A stretch of DNA of 59,092 bases from Metabacillus bambusae (lineage in GTDB: Bacteria > Bacillota > Bacilli > Bacillales > Bacillaceae), in contig NZ_JAGDEL010000031.1 of assembly GCF_017497975.1 (NCBI RefSeq), forward strand, positions 1 to 59,092. The letters run 5' to 3'. This document shows, in pieces, positions 1-9,151 of this stretch. The notes under the pieces are model-generated. The model saw nothing but the letters and a program-made list of their open reading frames with translations, had not been told where the DNA came from and did not search any database. The position numbers were made by a program, and so were the translations under genes. The stretch's first letter is position 1; the number at the start of each line of letters is the position of its first letter.

Positions 1-124
1 CAAGATGAGATTTCCCATAGCGTAAGCTAGTAAGATCCCTGAAAGATGATCAGGTTGATAGGTCTGAGGTGGAAGCGCGGTGACGTGTGGAGCTGACAGA
101 TACTAATCGATCGAGGACTTAACC
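1..124 (+). rRNA. rrl: 23S rRNA, 3' end (partial)
   Basis: The window begins inside a 23S rRNA gene. The segment up to the conserved 3' end (ATCGAGGACTTAACC near 109-123) matches the last part of domain VI of Bacillus 23S rRNA. The rest of the gene lies upstream of the window. About 210 bases of spacer separate it from 5S. The exact mature end is placed by comparison with known Bacillus genes and may be off by a base or two. Confidence 0.95.
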
Positions 125-337
125 TAAATAGAAAAGCGGAAGAAGCTTAGCTTTTATCCATAGGGAATTGGAGCGACCTTAGAAGAAGTCGTTCTTTGAC
201 TTCGTACGAGAGAGTGAAATTACCGTAGGATTTGGCTTCTGTAGCTGGACAAAGTAAGAGCGTAAACTCAGTTAAGTGAATTGAATTGTGAATCGTTATC
301 TAGTTTTGAAGGAATATCCCTTCAACTTAATAAATTA

Positions 338-452
<115 letters not shown>

Positions 453-463
453 TAAGAGAGAGA

Positions 464-492
464 AGATCAGTAGAGATACTGGTCTTTTTTGT
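464..492 (+). terminator. rRNA operon terminator
   Basis: Hairpin AGATCAGTA / TACTGGTCT (464-472 with 477-485, one G-U pair) with loop GAGA, followed by a T run. It lies directly downstream of 5S and should end the rRNA transcript. An almost identical copy is at 880-906. Confidence 0.88.
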
Positions 493-579
493 AGATTTTT
501 TTATAAACCGCAAGGTTTAATAATTTAGAAATGAAGACAAATTTAAATTACTAGCCTGAGGCTTGGGAGAAGCATATAA

Positions 580-652
580 AGGAACTTCTACTAAGAACGC
601 CACGTCCTGTGGCAACGTAGAAGTCAGCACATCCTGTGCAAGTAAGGAAGCG
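580..652 (+). repeat. structured repeat, copy 1
   Basis: This segment shares about 60 bases with 788-850. It folds as two nested hairpins: outer CTTCTAC / GTAGAAG and inner GCCAC / GTGGC around GTCCT, followed by the shared tail TCAGCACATCCTGT. The outer stem differs from copy 2 by a paired change (A-T here, G-C there), so pairing is preserved. Confidence 0.75.
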
Positions 653-787
653 CAGAGAGTGAAGACCGGAATGTGCGTTCTTGGCACATGAGGATCTGAA
701 TGAACAAGCTGACGAAGAGATTCGCCGCTTATCGCAAGCCGATATCCGAACACGGAAGTTAAGCTCTCTGCGCCGATGGATACATAA

Positions 788-852
788 TAAGGATCTTCTG
801 CTAAAAGCGCCACGTCCTGTGGCAACGCAGAAGTCAGCACATCCTGTTCAAG
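788..852 (+). repeat. structured repeat, copy 2, inside the 5S remnant
   Basis: Second copy of the repeat at 580-652, with outer stem CTTCTGC / GCAGAAG and inner stem GCCAC / GTGGC. It replaces the variable arm of the decayed 5S copy, between CGCCGATGG and CCTGTGAGAG. This shows that the element inserted after, or together with, the duplication of the 5S unit. Confidence 0.75.
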
Positions 853-879
853 TCCTGTGAGAGTAGGTAAGAGAGAAAA

Positions 880-906
880 AGATCAGTAGAGATACTGGTC
901 TTTTTT
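880..906 (+). terminator. duplicate rRNA-type terminator
   Basis: Same AGATCAGTA-GAGA-TACTGGTCT hairpin and T run as at 464-492, belonging to the duplicated unit. It probably still works and would insulate csfB from rRNA read-through. Confidence 0.8.
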
Positions 907-1094
907 GTCGGTGTATTTTAAAAGTGAAATGCTTAAATTCTGAAATGAGCAAATTTGAACTACTAACCTAAGGCTAGGGAAGAAGTATAAAAATAAAATA
1001 CATGACGTTTTTTAAGTTTTTATTCAAGACAAACACAAAAGAAGTTATCCGTACATAGAGTAAAGAAAACAATATTAATTAAATTCTAAATTGT

Positions 1095-1123
1095 GTATAC
1101 AATGTAGAGGTTTGGGCAAACTA
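1095..1123 (+). promoter_or_regulatory. candidate sigma-F promoter of csfB
   Basis: The -35 is GTATA (1095-1099) and the -10 is GGGCAAACTA (1114-1123), with 14 bases between. This fits the forespore sigma-F pattern (GTATA, then GGnnAnAnTA). Transcription would start a few bases before the csfB ribosome binding site. Confidence 0.7.
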
Positions 1124-1144
1124 TAAAGTATGGAGGTGGAGAAA

Positions 1145-1348
1145 ATGAATTCTAATAGTTTACAAAGTTCTAAAGGGGAAACTTGTATAATATGTGATAT
1201 AGAAAAAATGGCAGGAATTCATCTCTATACGAGTTTTATTTGTGTAGATTGTGAAAAAAAAATGACTAGTACACAAACATCTGATCCTAAATACCAATAT
1301 TACTTAGAAAAATTAAGAAGGGTAAAAAACCCGCCACTATACTCATAA
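1145..1348 (+). CDS. csfB: CsfB/Gin, sporulation anti-sigma factor
   Basis: Small forespore protein of 67 residues that in Bacillus subtilis blocks sigma-G (and sigma-E) to keep late forespore genes off until the right time. Two CxxC pairs (CIIC near residue 14, CVDC near residue 33) would hold one zinc, as in the Gin family. The ATG at 1145 is chosen because GGAGGTGG (1132-1139) sits just upstream; an earlier in-frame ATG at 1130 overlaps that site. A sigma-F-like promoter precedes it, as expected. It is the first gene after the rRNA operon. The xpaC and yaaN genes that follow csfB in B. subtilis are absent. Confidence 0.9.
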   Translation: MNSNSLQSSKGETCIICDIEKMAGIHLYTSFICVDCEKKMTSTQTSDPKYQYYLEKLRRVKNPPLYS

Positions 1349-1370
1349 TAAAAAACTAAAACCTATTAAA

Positions 1371-1397
1371 AAGGACTGACTTCAATCAGTCTTTTTT
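1371..1397 (+). terminator. terminator after csfB
   Basis: Hairpin AAGGACTGA / TCAGTCTTT (1371-1379 with 1386-1394, one G-U pair) with a CTTCAA loop, followed by a T run. Confidence 0.85.
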
Positions 1398-1514
1398 ATG
1401 TTTACTTAAGTTAATAAGTCATACATAAATTTTTATATTGAGACTAAGTATATACTCATCAAGTGAAGTATTGTTATAATTATTTTATATAAAATAAAGG
1501 ACGCTGATATATGC

Positions 1515-2957
1515 ATGGAAACACCCCTCTTTACAGCATTAATGCAACATACGAAGAGGAACCCTCTGTCCTTACATGTTCCTGGACATAAAAATGGGAC
1601 TATCTTTATGAATCAAGCAGAACAGATCTATAGAGGAATTTTACCTTTCGATGTTACAGAGCTAACTGGATTGGATGATTTGCACCATCCTAAAGAAGCG
1701 ATAGCAAAGGCGCAACAGCTAACGGCAACATTATACGGTGTGCAGAATACATACTTCTTAGTGAACGGGTCAACGGTTGGAAACTTAGCGATGATTTTAG
1801 CTTCCAGTAGTAAAAATGATGAGGTTCTAGTCCAAAGAAATTCTCATAAATCAATCATCAATGGAATTCAATTAGCTGGGGCTAGTCCGATTTTTTTGTC
1901 ACCTAAAGTGGATAATGAGTATCAAGTACCTTCATATGTTGAGATAGAGACTATAAAGGAAGCAATAAGACGTTATCCAAAGGCAAAAGCATTAATTTTA
2001 ACAAATCCAAATTATTACGGCTTAACAATAGATTTAACTGCAATTATTCAGCTTGCTCACAAACACAGGATCCCTGTACTAGTGGATGAGGCACATGGAG
2101 CTCATTTTATAGCAGGGAATGAATTTCCTACTTCAGCAATAGAATCAGGTGCAGATATTGTTGTTCATTCTGCCCATAAAACATTACCTGCAATGACAAT
2201 GGGTTCATTCCTTCATTTTAATAGTAAGTTAATTGATAAGGAAAAGCTTGATTTTTATTTATCAGTTCTGCAAAGTAGTAGTCCATCATATCCGATAATG
2301 GCATCATTAGATCTAGCTAGAGCTTATCTTAAAGGTATAAAGGAAGATAAAAAACAGGGCGAAATATTACAAGCAATAGAGTCTGTGAAGCAGCAAATAC
2401 ATTCTATTGATGAAATAGACATCGTCCGATCTACTGATAAATTAGTGAGGACTGATCCATTAAAGGTTACGATACGTTCAACAAATGGTTTAACAGGATT
2501 TGAACTTCAAGACTACTTTGAATCACAAAATATTTTTGCGGAACTAGCTGATCCTACTAACTTGCTGTTTATCTTACCACTCGCTAACACGATAGTAAGA
2601 ATAGACGAACTAGAAAAAATAAAAGGAAAGTTTCCTAATCCCTCTCACTCTACATTTAACAGACAACTAGTCCATTCTAAAATTAGTCAATCTAATAGTA
2701 TCCAACCATTAGAAAAGCCATATTCATATTTGAATGAATGTGAAAGGAAGCTGGTAGCATTTGATGAGGCAATTGGCTATTATTCAGCAGAATCAATTAT
2801 TCCATATCCACCTGGAATACCATTTATTATGATTGGTGAGACAATAACTACTATATTAATTGAACAATTAACAGAACTAATAAAATCTGGAGTAAGTATT
2901 CAAGGTGATCGTAATATACAACAAGGAAAACTAGCTATATTTATGAAAAGAAGGTGA
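1515..2957 (+). CDS. yaaO: YaaO, Orn/Lys/Arg decarboxylase family
   Basis: PLP-dependent basic amino acid decarboxylase of 480 residues, the same length as B. subtilis YaaO. The fold-type I core has VDEAHGAH near residues 190-197 and the PLP lysine in HSAHKT (Lys222). A C-terminal domain with the PYPPGIP motif follows. It removes CO2 from lysine, arginine or ornithine; the exact substrate cannot be read from sequence. An extended -10 (TGTTATAAT, 1472-1480) and a distant AAAGGA (1496-1501) lie upstream. The stop overlaps the tmk GTG, so the two are probably cotranscribed. Confidence 0.92.
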   Translation: METPLFTALMQHTKRNPLSLHVPGHKNGTIFMNQAEQIYRGILPFDVTELTGLDDLHHPKEAIAKAQQLTATLYGVQNTYFLVNGSTVGNLAMILASSSKNDEVLVQRNSHKSIINGIQLAGASPIFLSPKVDNEYQVPSYVEIETIKEAIRRYPKAKALILTNPNYYGLTIDLTAIIQLAHKHRIPVLVDEAHGAHFIAGNEFPTSAIESGADIVVHSAHKTLPAMTMGSFLHFNSKLIDKEKLDFYLSVLQSSSPSYPIMASLDLARAYLKGIKEDKKQGEILQAIESVKQQIHSIDEIDIVRSTDKLVRTDPLKVTIRSTNGLTGFELQDYFESQNIFAELADPTNLLFILPLANTIVRIDELEKIKGKFPNPSHSTFNRQLVHSKISQSNSIQPLEKPYSYLNECERKLVAFDEAIGYYSAESIIPYPPGIPFIMIGETITTILIEQLTELIKSGVSIQGDRNIQQGKLAIFMKRR

Positions 2958-3592
2958 GCATTTTGAAAGGGAAATTTATAACGTTTGAAGGGCCAGAAGG
3001 AGCTGGTAAGACGACGGTTTTAGAATTGCTAATGGTAGAATTACAGCAATCTGGCATTGATGCTATCTTTACTAGAGAGCCTGGAGGTATTAGCATATCA
3101 GAAAAGATTCGTGAAGTGATATTAAATAAAGAACATACAGAGATGGATTCAAGAACAGAAGCACTTCTTTATGCTGCTGCTAGAAGACAGCATCTTGTCG
3201 AGAAGGTTATACCTTCAATAAACAAAGGAAAAACTGTATTTTGTGATAGATTTATCGATAGTTCCTTAGCATATCAAGGGTATGCAAGAGGGTTAGGTAT
3301 TGATGAAGTCCTTTCAATAAATGAATTTGCCATTAATGGGTTCATGCCTGACTTAACCTTTTATTTTAAGATTGATCCTGAAAATGGACTTAAAAGAATT
3401 GCAAAAAGTGAGGAAAGAGAGAAAAATCGTCTCGATTTAGAAGACCTTTCATTCCATAAAAAAGTTCAGGAGGGTTATGAGAAGGTTATTACTAGGTTTA
3501 AAGAAAGAATTATTGTAATTGATGCTGAGCAACCAATTGAAGAAGTAGTTTCTGACGTAAGAAATGCTTTGAAAAAGCATTTTCAATTTTAA
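2954..3592 (+). CDS. tmk: thymidylate kinase
   Basis: Phosphorylates dTMP to dTDP for DNA synthesis. 212 residues if it starts at GTG 2954, which overlaps the yaaO stop by four bases. A TTG at 2963, better spaced from AAGGTGA, would give 209. The P-loop GPEGAGKT is at residues 13-20. TREPGG near 40 and the DRFIDSS dTMP/Mg motif near 97 are typical of TMP kinases. It heads the conserved cluster tmk-darA-yaaR-holB, which supplies and loads the replication machinery. Confidence 0.96.
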   Translation: MSILKGKFITFEGPEGAGKTTVLELLMVELQQSGIDAIFTREPGGISISEKIREVILNKEHTEMDSRTEALLYAAARRQHLVEKVIPSINKGKTVFCDRFIDSSLAYQGYARGLGIDEVLSINEFAINGFMPDLTFYFKIDPENGLKRIAKSEEREKNRLDLEDLSFHKKVQEGYEKVITRFKERIIVIDAEQPIEEVVSDVRNALKKHFQF

Positions 3593-3644
3593 TCTCCAGT
3601 TGGCATTAAATTACTATTAAACAAGCAATGAATCACATAGATGA

Positions 3645-4004
<360 letters not shown>

Positions 4005-4072
4005 TGTGATATAGATGGATTAATAATCTTTTTCATAACAGATGGTGGCGATACAACGCCATGGGGGTTTTT

Positions 4073-4513
4073 ATGAAAATTAGTCAAGATATTCGTTCAA
4101 CAATGGATAAACGAGGTTTAGAGCAAAAAGCTGCACAAACAACTTCTAAAGGGTTTCAAGATTTAATTTCGAAGCAAGGGAACAAGCTTCAGATGGAACA
4201 ATTAAATAAGTTGTTAGTAAATATTGAAGATGCAGGACGTCGCGTTTCTAAATCAAGGAATTTTAGTGATCTCTCAAAATATAAATTATTGGTTAAGAAA
4301 TTTATACATGAGGCTGTTGAATATGGCATGACAATGAAACAGTCAAGAAGTTGGGATTACAATGGAAATAGTCGGTCTTTAAAAATTATTGAACAGGTAG
4401 ATAAATCACTTGTTGAATTAGCCGACGAAATTGTGAACAAGGAAAGCTCAACAATCGATATCCTTGCAAAAATAGGTGAAGTTAAGGGATTGCTTATCAA
4501 CCTATATACGTAG
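4073..4513 (+). CDS. yaaR: YaaR, DUF327 protein
   Basis: Conserved protein of unknown biochemical role, 146 residues and mostly helical, placed between darA and holB as in other Bacillaceae. The start is set at ATG 4073 behind GGGGGT (4063-4068), giving the family N-terminus MKI; an upstream in-frame ATG at 4061 has no ribosome site. The C-terminal half (KSRSWDYNGNSRSLKIIEQVDKSLVELADEI, quoted here in part) is the conserved DUF327 signature. No membrane segment or signal peptide is seen. Confidence 0.88.
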   Translation: MKISQDIRSTMDKRGLEQKAAQTTSKGFQDLISKQGNKLQMEQLNKLLVNIEDAGRRVSKSRNFSDLSKYKLLVKKFIHEAVEYGMTMKQSRSWDYNGNSRSLKIIEQVDKSLVELADEIVNKESSTIDILAKIGEVKGLLINLYT

Positions 4514-4528
4514 GGAGTGAGAATAGGA

Positions 4529-5521
4529 ATGGCGAAAAATTGGCAAGAATTAGCGTCATATCAACCGCGTGTTATTAAGTTACTAGCGAACAGTATTCAA
4601 AAGCATCGGTTAGCGCATGCCTATCTATTTGAGGGGAAGAAGGGTACAGGGAAAAAGGACATAGGGATCCTTCTAGCAAAAAGTTTCTTTTGTGAAAATC
4701 TCCAAGATTATAAGCCGTGTGATAGTTGTAAAAATTGTAAGAGGATACAATCTGGTAACCATCCAGATGTTCATATTGTTGAGCCTGATGGTCTTTCTAT
4801 AAAGAAAGGACAGATTCAAGCGCTACAAGAGGAATTTTCAAAATCAGGTGTTGAATCTAATAGAAAGCTCTATATGATCATTCACGCTGATAAAATGACG
4901 GTAAATGCTGCAAACAGTTTATTGAAGTTTTTAGAGGAACCGAATGCAAATACAATTGCAATTCTAATGACTGAGCAGTATCATAAAATCTTGAATACGA
5001 TCCTATCTCGTTGTCAGCTATTATCTTTTCAACCTTTACAACCAAAATTTATCGAAGAAGCACTTATTGAATCAAGCATTCCTAAGCATTTAGCAGCTCT
5101 CGTCTCACAGCTAACGAATGATACGGAAGCAGCAATTGAGATTGCACAAGATGATTGGTTTGCGCAAGGAAGATTGAAAGTGATAAAATTATATGAAATA
5201 GTCGTTAATCGAAAAGGACAGGCACCAATCTATGTTCATACAGATTGGATGAGCCACTTTAATGATAAAGATAAGCAAGAAACAGGGTTAGACTTGTTAT
5301 TATATATATATAAAGATGTTTTATCGGTCCAATTAGGAAACGAGGAACAAGTCATTTATCAAGACTTGATTCAGCAAATAAAGCAGCATGCCCTTCAAAT
5401 GACACAAAGAAGTGTGACTGAGAAGATTACTTCTATTTTAGAGGCTAAAAAAAGGCTTCATGCCAATGTAAATCCACAATTATTGATGGAAAAATTGGTT
5501 TTAACATTGCAGGAGGGATAA
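4529..5521 (+). CDS. holB: DNA polymerase III delta' subunit
   Basis: Clamp-loader subunit, 330 residues, that helps load the sliding clamp onto DNA. The AAA+ domain has a P-loop-like GKKGTGKKD near residues 36-44 and a four-cysteine zinc module (CENL...CDSCKNC, about residues 54-70). The Sensor 1 region LLKFLEEP follows. The ATG at 4529 is preceded by GGGAGTGAG, and the protein then starts MAKNW, in register with B. subtilis. An earlier GTG at 4517 lies inside the ribosome binding site. It ends three bases before ricT and is likely cotranscribed with it. Confidence 0.95.
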   Translation: MAKNWQELASYQPRVIKLLANSIQKHRLAHAYLFEGKKGTGKKDIGILLAKSFFCENLQDYKPCDSCKNCKRIQSGNHPDVHIVEPDGLSIKKGQIQALQEEFSKSGVESNRKLYMIIHADKMTVNAANSLLKFLEEPNANTIAILMTEQYHKILNTILSRCQLLSFQPLQPKFIEEALIESSIPKHLAALVSQLTNDTEAAIEIAQDDWFAQGRLKVIKLYEIVVNRKGQAPIYVHTDWMSHFNDKDKQETGLDLLLYIYKDVLSVQLGNEEQVIYQDLIQQIKQHALQMTQRSVTEKITSILEAKKRLHANVNPQLLMEKLVLTLQEG

Positions 5522-5523
5522 GT

Positions 5524-6351
5524 TTGTATGATGTTGTAGGTGTTCGTTTCAAAAAGGCGGGCAAAATATATTATTTCGACCCTAATGGTCTTCATATAGA
5601 GGATGACGACTTTGTAATTGTAGAAACAATTCGTGGTATTGAATACGGTAAAGTCGTATTAAATAATAAAAGGGTTGAGGAGAATGACGTAGTACTCCCC
5701 TTAAAAAAGGTCATCCGACTTGCAGATGATAAAGACAGACTGATGGTTCAGGAAAATCAAGATGCAGCAGAAGAAGCTTATGATGTGTGTCAAAAGAAGG
5801 TTTCTGAACACGGTTTAGATATGAAATTAGTCGATGTCGAATATACATTTGACCGTAATAAAGTGATTTTTTATTTCACAGCAGATGGTCGCGTTGACTT
5901 CCGTGAGCTTGTCAAGGATTTGGCGGCTATTTTTAAAACACGAATTGAGCTTAGACAAATTGGTGTTCGAGATGAAGCAAAAATGTTAGGTGGAATTGGA
6001 CCTTGTGGCCGCATGTTATGTTGTTCTACATTTTTAGGTGATTTTGAGCCTGTTTCGATTAAAATGGCTAAAGATCAAAACTTGTCTTTAAATCCAACAA
6101 AAATTTCGGGCTTATGTGGTCGTTTAATGTGCTGTTTAAAGTATGAAAACGATGAGTATGAATCTGCTAAAGAACTTTTACCGGATTTAGGCGAAATGAT
6201 TGGTACTCCTAATGGACTAGGTAAGGTTATTGGCCTAAATATATTAGAGCAAATTATACAGGTAAATCTAGTAGAACAGGAACGCGTGGTAGAATACACT
6301 TGGGATGAATTGCAGAAAGAAGGCGTAGTTCCAATGCAATCCACAGATTGA
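5524..6351 (+). CDS. ricT: RicT (YaaT), Y-complex Fe-S protein
   Basis: 275-residue PSP1-domain protein. With RicA and RicF it forms the complex that helps RNase Y process mRNAs and promotes competence, biofilm formation and sporulation. Conserved cysteines ([10 protein letters not shown] near 158-167 and CGRLMCC near 198-204) fit the [4Fe-4S] ligands described for this complex. Translation begins at TTG 5524, with GGAGGG ending eight bases before; the product [14 protein letters not shown] matches the family start. The reading frame follows the holB stop almost directly. Confidence 0.94.
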   Translation: MYDVVGVRFKKAGKIYYFDPNGLHIEDDDFVIVETIRGIEYGKVVLNNKRVEENDVVLPLKKVIRLADDKDRLMVQENQDAAEEAYDVCQKKVSEHGLDMKLVDVEYTFDRNKVIFYFTADGRVDFRELVKDLAAIFKTRIELRQIGVRDEAKMLGGIGPCGRMLCCSTFLGDFEPVSIKMAKDQNLSLNPTKISGLCGRLMCCLKYENDEYESAKELLPDLGEMIGTPNGLGKVIGLNILEQIIQVNLVEQERVVEYTWDELQKEGVVPMQSTD

Positions 6352-6364
6352 TGAGGTGGAACAA

Positions 6365-6736
6365 GTGGATAAAAAAGAGATATTTGAATCTATAAACAGC
6401 ATGGAACAACAAATAGGATCTTTATACACTCAATTGGGTGAGTTGAAGCAATATCTAGGTGAACTCATTGAAGAAAATCACCATTTAATAATCGAAAATG
6501 AGAATTTACGCCGTAGATTAGATTCAACATTAATTAACCCAACTAGTGTGAAAACAAAGGAAAAAAAATCAAAGGAAAAGCAACAAACGAAACATAATCA
6601 AATTGATATAGGTGAAGGGTATGATAACTTAGCAAGATTGTATCAAGAAGGTTTTCATATTTGTAACTTACATTATGGCAGTATTCGTAAAGATGGAGAT
6701 TGTTTATTTTGCTTATCATTCCTAAATAAGAAGTAA
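6365..6736 (+). CDS. yabA: YabA, replication initiation control protein
   Basis: 123-residue negative regulator of replication initiation that binds DnaA and the clamp DnaN. It has an N-terminal leucine-zipper coiled coil (about residues 5-60), a lysine-rich linker, and a C-terminal zinc module CNLH...CLFC (about 100-117). GTG 6365 is preferred because GAGGTGGA lies just upstream and the product starts MDKKEIF as in homologues; a GTG at 6356 overlaps that site. It is relevant here because several intergenic repeats in this window carry DnaA boxes. Confidence 0.94.
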   Translation: MDKKEIFESINSMEQQIGSLYTQLGELKQYLGELIEENHHLIIENENLRRRLDSTLINPTSVKTKEKKSKEKQQTKHNQIDIGEGYDNLARLYQEGFHICNLHYGSIRKDGDCLFCLSFLNKK

Positions 6737-6741
6737 TGCGG

Positions 6742-6815
6742 CTGACTCATGATGGTTTGCCCTCTAGAAGAACCATGGAGGGACAAAACCCTTTGATATG
6801 TGTCAGTCTTTTTTT
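6742..6815 (+). terminator. terminator after yabA
   Basis: A long-armed structure: outer arms TGACTCAT (6743-6750) and ATGTGTCA pair with one mismatch around an internal hairpin, and a T run (TTTTTTTA) follows. Termination here separates the holB-ricT-yabA transcript from trmN6. Confidence 0.6.
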
Positions 6816-6835
6816 ATCGTTTCAGGATTATTGCT

Positions 6836-6897
6836 AGGAGCCACAGCTAGATACGGAGTATTCCGTTTTCGCGTCACTAACCGTCTCTTGCGCTTTT
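6836..6897 (+). repeat. degenerate repeat fragment (module D-like)
   Basis: CTAGGAGCCACAGCTAGAT resembles CTAGGAGCCGCAACTAGAT at about 58740-58758. The segment ends with the CTTGCGCTTTTGTTC tail shared by family A and B repeats. Probably a remnant of one of those elements, lying in the leader of trmN6. Confidence 0.45.
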
Positions 6898-6928
6898 GTT
6901 CTTTATTTCTAAAAGGAGTCATACATTT

Positions 6929-7687
6929 ATGGTGAAATTAATAGGTGATGAAAGATTAGATTATTTATTAGCTGAGGATCTTAGGATTATTCAGAGTCCA
7001 ACAGTCTTTTCTTTTTCTTTAGATGCAGTCTTACTTTCTAGGTTTACCTATATGCCCATTCAAAAAGGGAATATTATTGATTTGTGTACAGGGAATGGGA
7101 TCATTCCATTAATACTAAGTACAAGAACAAAGGGTAAAGTAATTGGAGTGGAGATTCAGGAGAGACTGTATGATATGGCAGTAAGAAGTATTGCTTATAA
7201 TAAACTAGAACATCAGTTAGAAATGATTCATGGTGATCTTAAAGATATGCCGAAGGAGCTAGGGTTTGGGAAATTCGATGTTGTCACATGTAATCCTCCT
7301 TATTTCGCTACCCCTCAGAGGGATAAACAAAATTTAAATGAGCATCTTGCAATTGCCAGGCATGAGATCCTTTGTACATTAGAGGATGTTATTAGAGCTA
7401 GTAGTCAGCTTGTGAAGCAAGGTGGGAAGATTGCACTTGTACATCGACCTGGTAGGCTTGTTGATATTGTAGAATTAATGAGGAAATATGGAGTTGAACC
7501 AAAACGAATTCAATTTGTTTTTCCTAAACTGGGGAAAGATGCAAATACATTGTTAATTGAAGGGATCAAGGGAGGCAATTCAGATTTAAAAATGCTGCCC
7601 CCAATATTTGTTTATAATGGAGAAAATGAATATACAAATGAGATCCGGACGATATTATATGGAGATAAAGAGGACGATACTCGCTAA
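6929..7687 (+). CDS. yabB: TrmN6-like tRNA A37 N6-methyltransferase (YabB)
   Basis: 252-residue Rossmann-fold methyltransferase. The SAM-binding stretch [14 protein letters not shown] is near residues 50-63, and the catalytic NPPY signature of N6-adenine methylases is at about 127-130. Homologues (E. coli YfiC/TrmN6) methylate A37 of tRNA-Val; the substrate here is inferred. The start at ATG 6929 follows AAAAGGAG (6911-6918). The upstream in-frame ATG has no such site and would add 11 unconserved residues. The 60-base gap to yazA and the clustering yabB-yazA-rsmI is standard. Confidence 0.92.
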   Translation: MVKLIGDERLDYLLAEDLRIIQSPTVFSFSLDAVLLSRFTYMPIQKGNIIDLCTGNGIIPLILSTRTKGKVIGVEIQERLYDMAVRSIAYNKLEHQLEMIHGDLKDMPKELGFGKFDVVTCNPPYFATPQRDKQNLNEHLAIARHEILCTLEDVIRASSQLVKQGGKIALVHRPGRLVDIVELMRKYGVEPKRIQFVFPKLGKDANTLLIEGIKGGNSDLKMLPPIFVYNGENEYTNEIRTILYGDKEDDTR

Positions 7688-7747
7688 TTAACGAGTGACA
7701 TTATTATATGCTAAATGCTTGCGTGGAATAGGCCATAAGGAGTTTAT

Positions 7748-8020
7748 ATGGAACAAACAAATCATTATTTTTATGTACTTGAATGTAGTGATGGGAGTTA
7801 TTATGCAGGATATACAGTCGATATAAGCGAAAGATTAAAAAAACACAATAATGGTAAAGGTGCTAAATATACAAGAGGAAGAACTCCGGTTAAGTTATTG
7901 TATTCAGAAGAATTTAAAACAAAAAGTGAAGCTTTAAAAATGGAAATATCCTTTAAAAAGCTACCAAGAAAGGCTAAAGAAAAATACATAAGCAGTGAAA
8001 CATATGAAATAGAAGGGTGA
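7748..8020 (+). CDS. yazA: GIY-YIG domain protein YazA
   Basis: 90-residue single-domain GIY-YIG protein of the UPF0213 group. The motif reads [15 protein letters not shown] (about residues 9-23), with the conserved arginine in the following helix (SERLKKH). GIY-YIG domains cut DNA phosphodiester bonds, but the cellular role of this short stand-alone form is not established. A good AAGGAG lies upstream. Seven bases separate it from rsmI, so the two are likely one transcript. Confidence 0.93.
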   Translation: MEQTNHYFYVLECSDGSYYAGYTVDISERLKKHNNGKGAKYTRGRTPVKLLYSEEFKTKSEALKMEISFKKLPRKAKEKYISSETYEIEG

Positions 8021-8027
8021 AGGGAAC

Positions 8028-8909
8028 ATGCTAAAAAGGCAAAAAAGCTTTCATAATGGAGAGAAGGAAATAGGAGATTTATATTTAGTTCCCACTCCAA
8101 TTGGAAATTTAGAGGATATGACATTCCGTGCAATAAAAATCCTCAAGGAAGTCGATTTAATTGCTGCTGAAGACACTCGTCAATCTAGAAAATTATGTAA
8201 TTATTTTGAAATAGAAACATCGATTTTTAGTTATCATGAGCATAATAAGGAGACAAGTGGTAACAGAGTGCTGGAATTGTTACAACAAAAGAAAAATATT
8301 GCTCTTATTAGTGATGCGGGAATGCCAACAATTTCTGATCCAGGTAGTGAATTAGTTAAACAAGTACTTGCATTAGGGGGGAGTGTTATCCCTCTACCTG
8401 GTGCAAATGCTGCATTAACAGCATTAATTGCCTCAGGAATTAGTCCACAGCCCTTTTACTTTTTTGGCTTTTTAGATCGTCAAAAAAAGGAAAAGAAAAA
8501 TCAGCTTGAATCTTTACGAGGAAGGATTGAAACAATAATCCTTTATGAATCTCCTCATCGATTAAAAGAAACGTTACAGCTCATGAAAGAGTATTTAGGA
8601 AATCGTTCGATTTGTTTATCAAGAGAATTAACAAAGAAATTTGAAGAATTTATACGAGGAAATATTGATGAGGTAATTAAGTGGTCTGAAGAAAATGAGA
8701 TACGAGGTGAATTTTGTATTATAGTTGAAGGAACAGATGAAGATGAGTTTTCAACTGATGAAAATATGTGGTGGAGTGAATTAACCATAATGGATCATGT
8801 GGAACATTACATTGAGCAAGATGTACCTTCTAAAGAGGCAATTAAACGAGTATCAATTGAAAGAGGCATCCAAAAGAGAGAAGTTTATCAAGCATATCAT
8901 ATTGATTAA
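8028..8909 (+). CDS. rsmI: 16S rRNA 2'-O-methyltransferase RsmI
   Basis: Methylates the 2'-O of C1402 in 16S rRNA. 293 residues with the tetrapyrrole-methylase fold. Landmarks are YLVPTPIGNLEDMTFRA near residue 18, the EDTRQSRKL segment, and the SAM loop PLPGANAALTAL. The C-terminal helical tail ends SIERGIQKREVYQAYH. It is the last gene before abrB, which is on the other strand; the two share the bidirectional terminator at 9096-9145. Confidence 0.95.
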   Translation: MLKRQKSFHNGEKEIGDLYLVPTPIGNLEDMTFRAIKILKEVDLIAAEDTRQSRKLCNYFEIETSIFSYHEHNKETSGNRVLELLQQKKNIALISDAGMPTISDPGSELVKQVLALGGSVIPLPGANAALTALIASGISPQPFYFFGFLDRQKKEKKNQLESLRGRIETIILYESPHRLKETLQLMKEYLGNRSICLSRELTKKFEEFIRGNIDEVIKWSEENEIRGEFCIIVEGTDEDEFSTDENMWWSELTIMDHVEHYIEQDVPSKEAIKRVSIERGIQKREVYQAYHID

Positions 8910-8926
8910 ATGTCTTAATGAAAGAC

Positions 8927-9040
8927 TGTTTCCGCCAACTTTGTTGCTATAAGTATTTGGGAATGGTTGACTGCATGAGTCTCACCTGTCCCGCTGCTTC
9001 CGTAGGAGTCTTGAATATCTGTTCTATTCAACCTAAAACG
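8927..9040 (-). repeat. degenerate MITE-like remnant
   Basis: Read on the minus strand, the middle (GACTCCTACGGAAGCAG, then GACAGGTGAGACTCAT) resembles the interior of the elements at 18067-18206 and 50712-50894. No terminal inverted repeat or target duplication can be seen, so it looks like an old, eroded copy in the opposite orientation. Confidence 0.5.
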
Positions 9041-9095
9041 GTTTTGTTCAAGAAGCGATTTAAAGAACAACAATCTTTTAGAAAAGAGCCTAATG

Positions 9096-9146
9096 AAAAG
9101 AGGGTTCTGATTACTCAAAATATGAGTGTCAGAACCCTCTTTTTTA
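9096..9146. terminator. bidirectional terminator between rsmI and abrB
   Basis: Long hairpin. GAGGGTTCTGA pairs with TCAGAACCCTC, and an inner stem ACTCA / TGAGT extends it. A T run follows on the + strand, and A residues precede it for the minus-strand transcript. It ends rsmI on + and abrB on -. Confidence 0.85.
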
Positions 9147-9151
9147 ACTAA

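Larger units (their letters stand above)
524..990 (+). pseudogene. decayed duplicate of the 5S/terminator unit
   Basis: A second, broken 5S copy lies downstream of the intact one. A 5S core fragment occupies about 746-780 (TCCGAACACGGAAGTTAAGC, then GCGCCGATGG). The 5S tail CCTGTGAGAGTAGG resumes at about 853-867, and a second copy of the operon terminator follows at 880-906. The spacer after each terminator is also duplicated: about 523-580 resembles 930-990, both containing CTAxCCTxAGGCTxGGG. The whole 3' end of the operon was therefore duplicated. The second 5S was then interrupted by the structured repeat at 788-852, and the first and last parts of the gene were lost. It cannot form 5S helix I. 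Confidence 0.8.

Noticed and set aside
517-840. Minus-strand open frame of 107 codons over the decayed 5S unit
   Set aside because: It runs through 5S fragments and the structured repeats, has no ribosome site, and its apparent internal repeats come from the DNA repeats.
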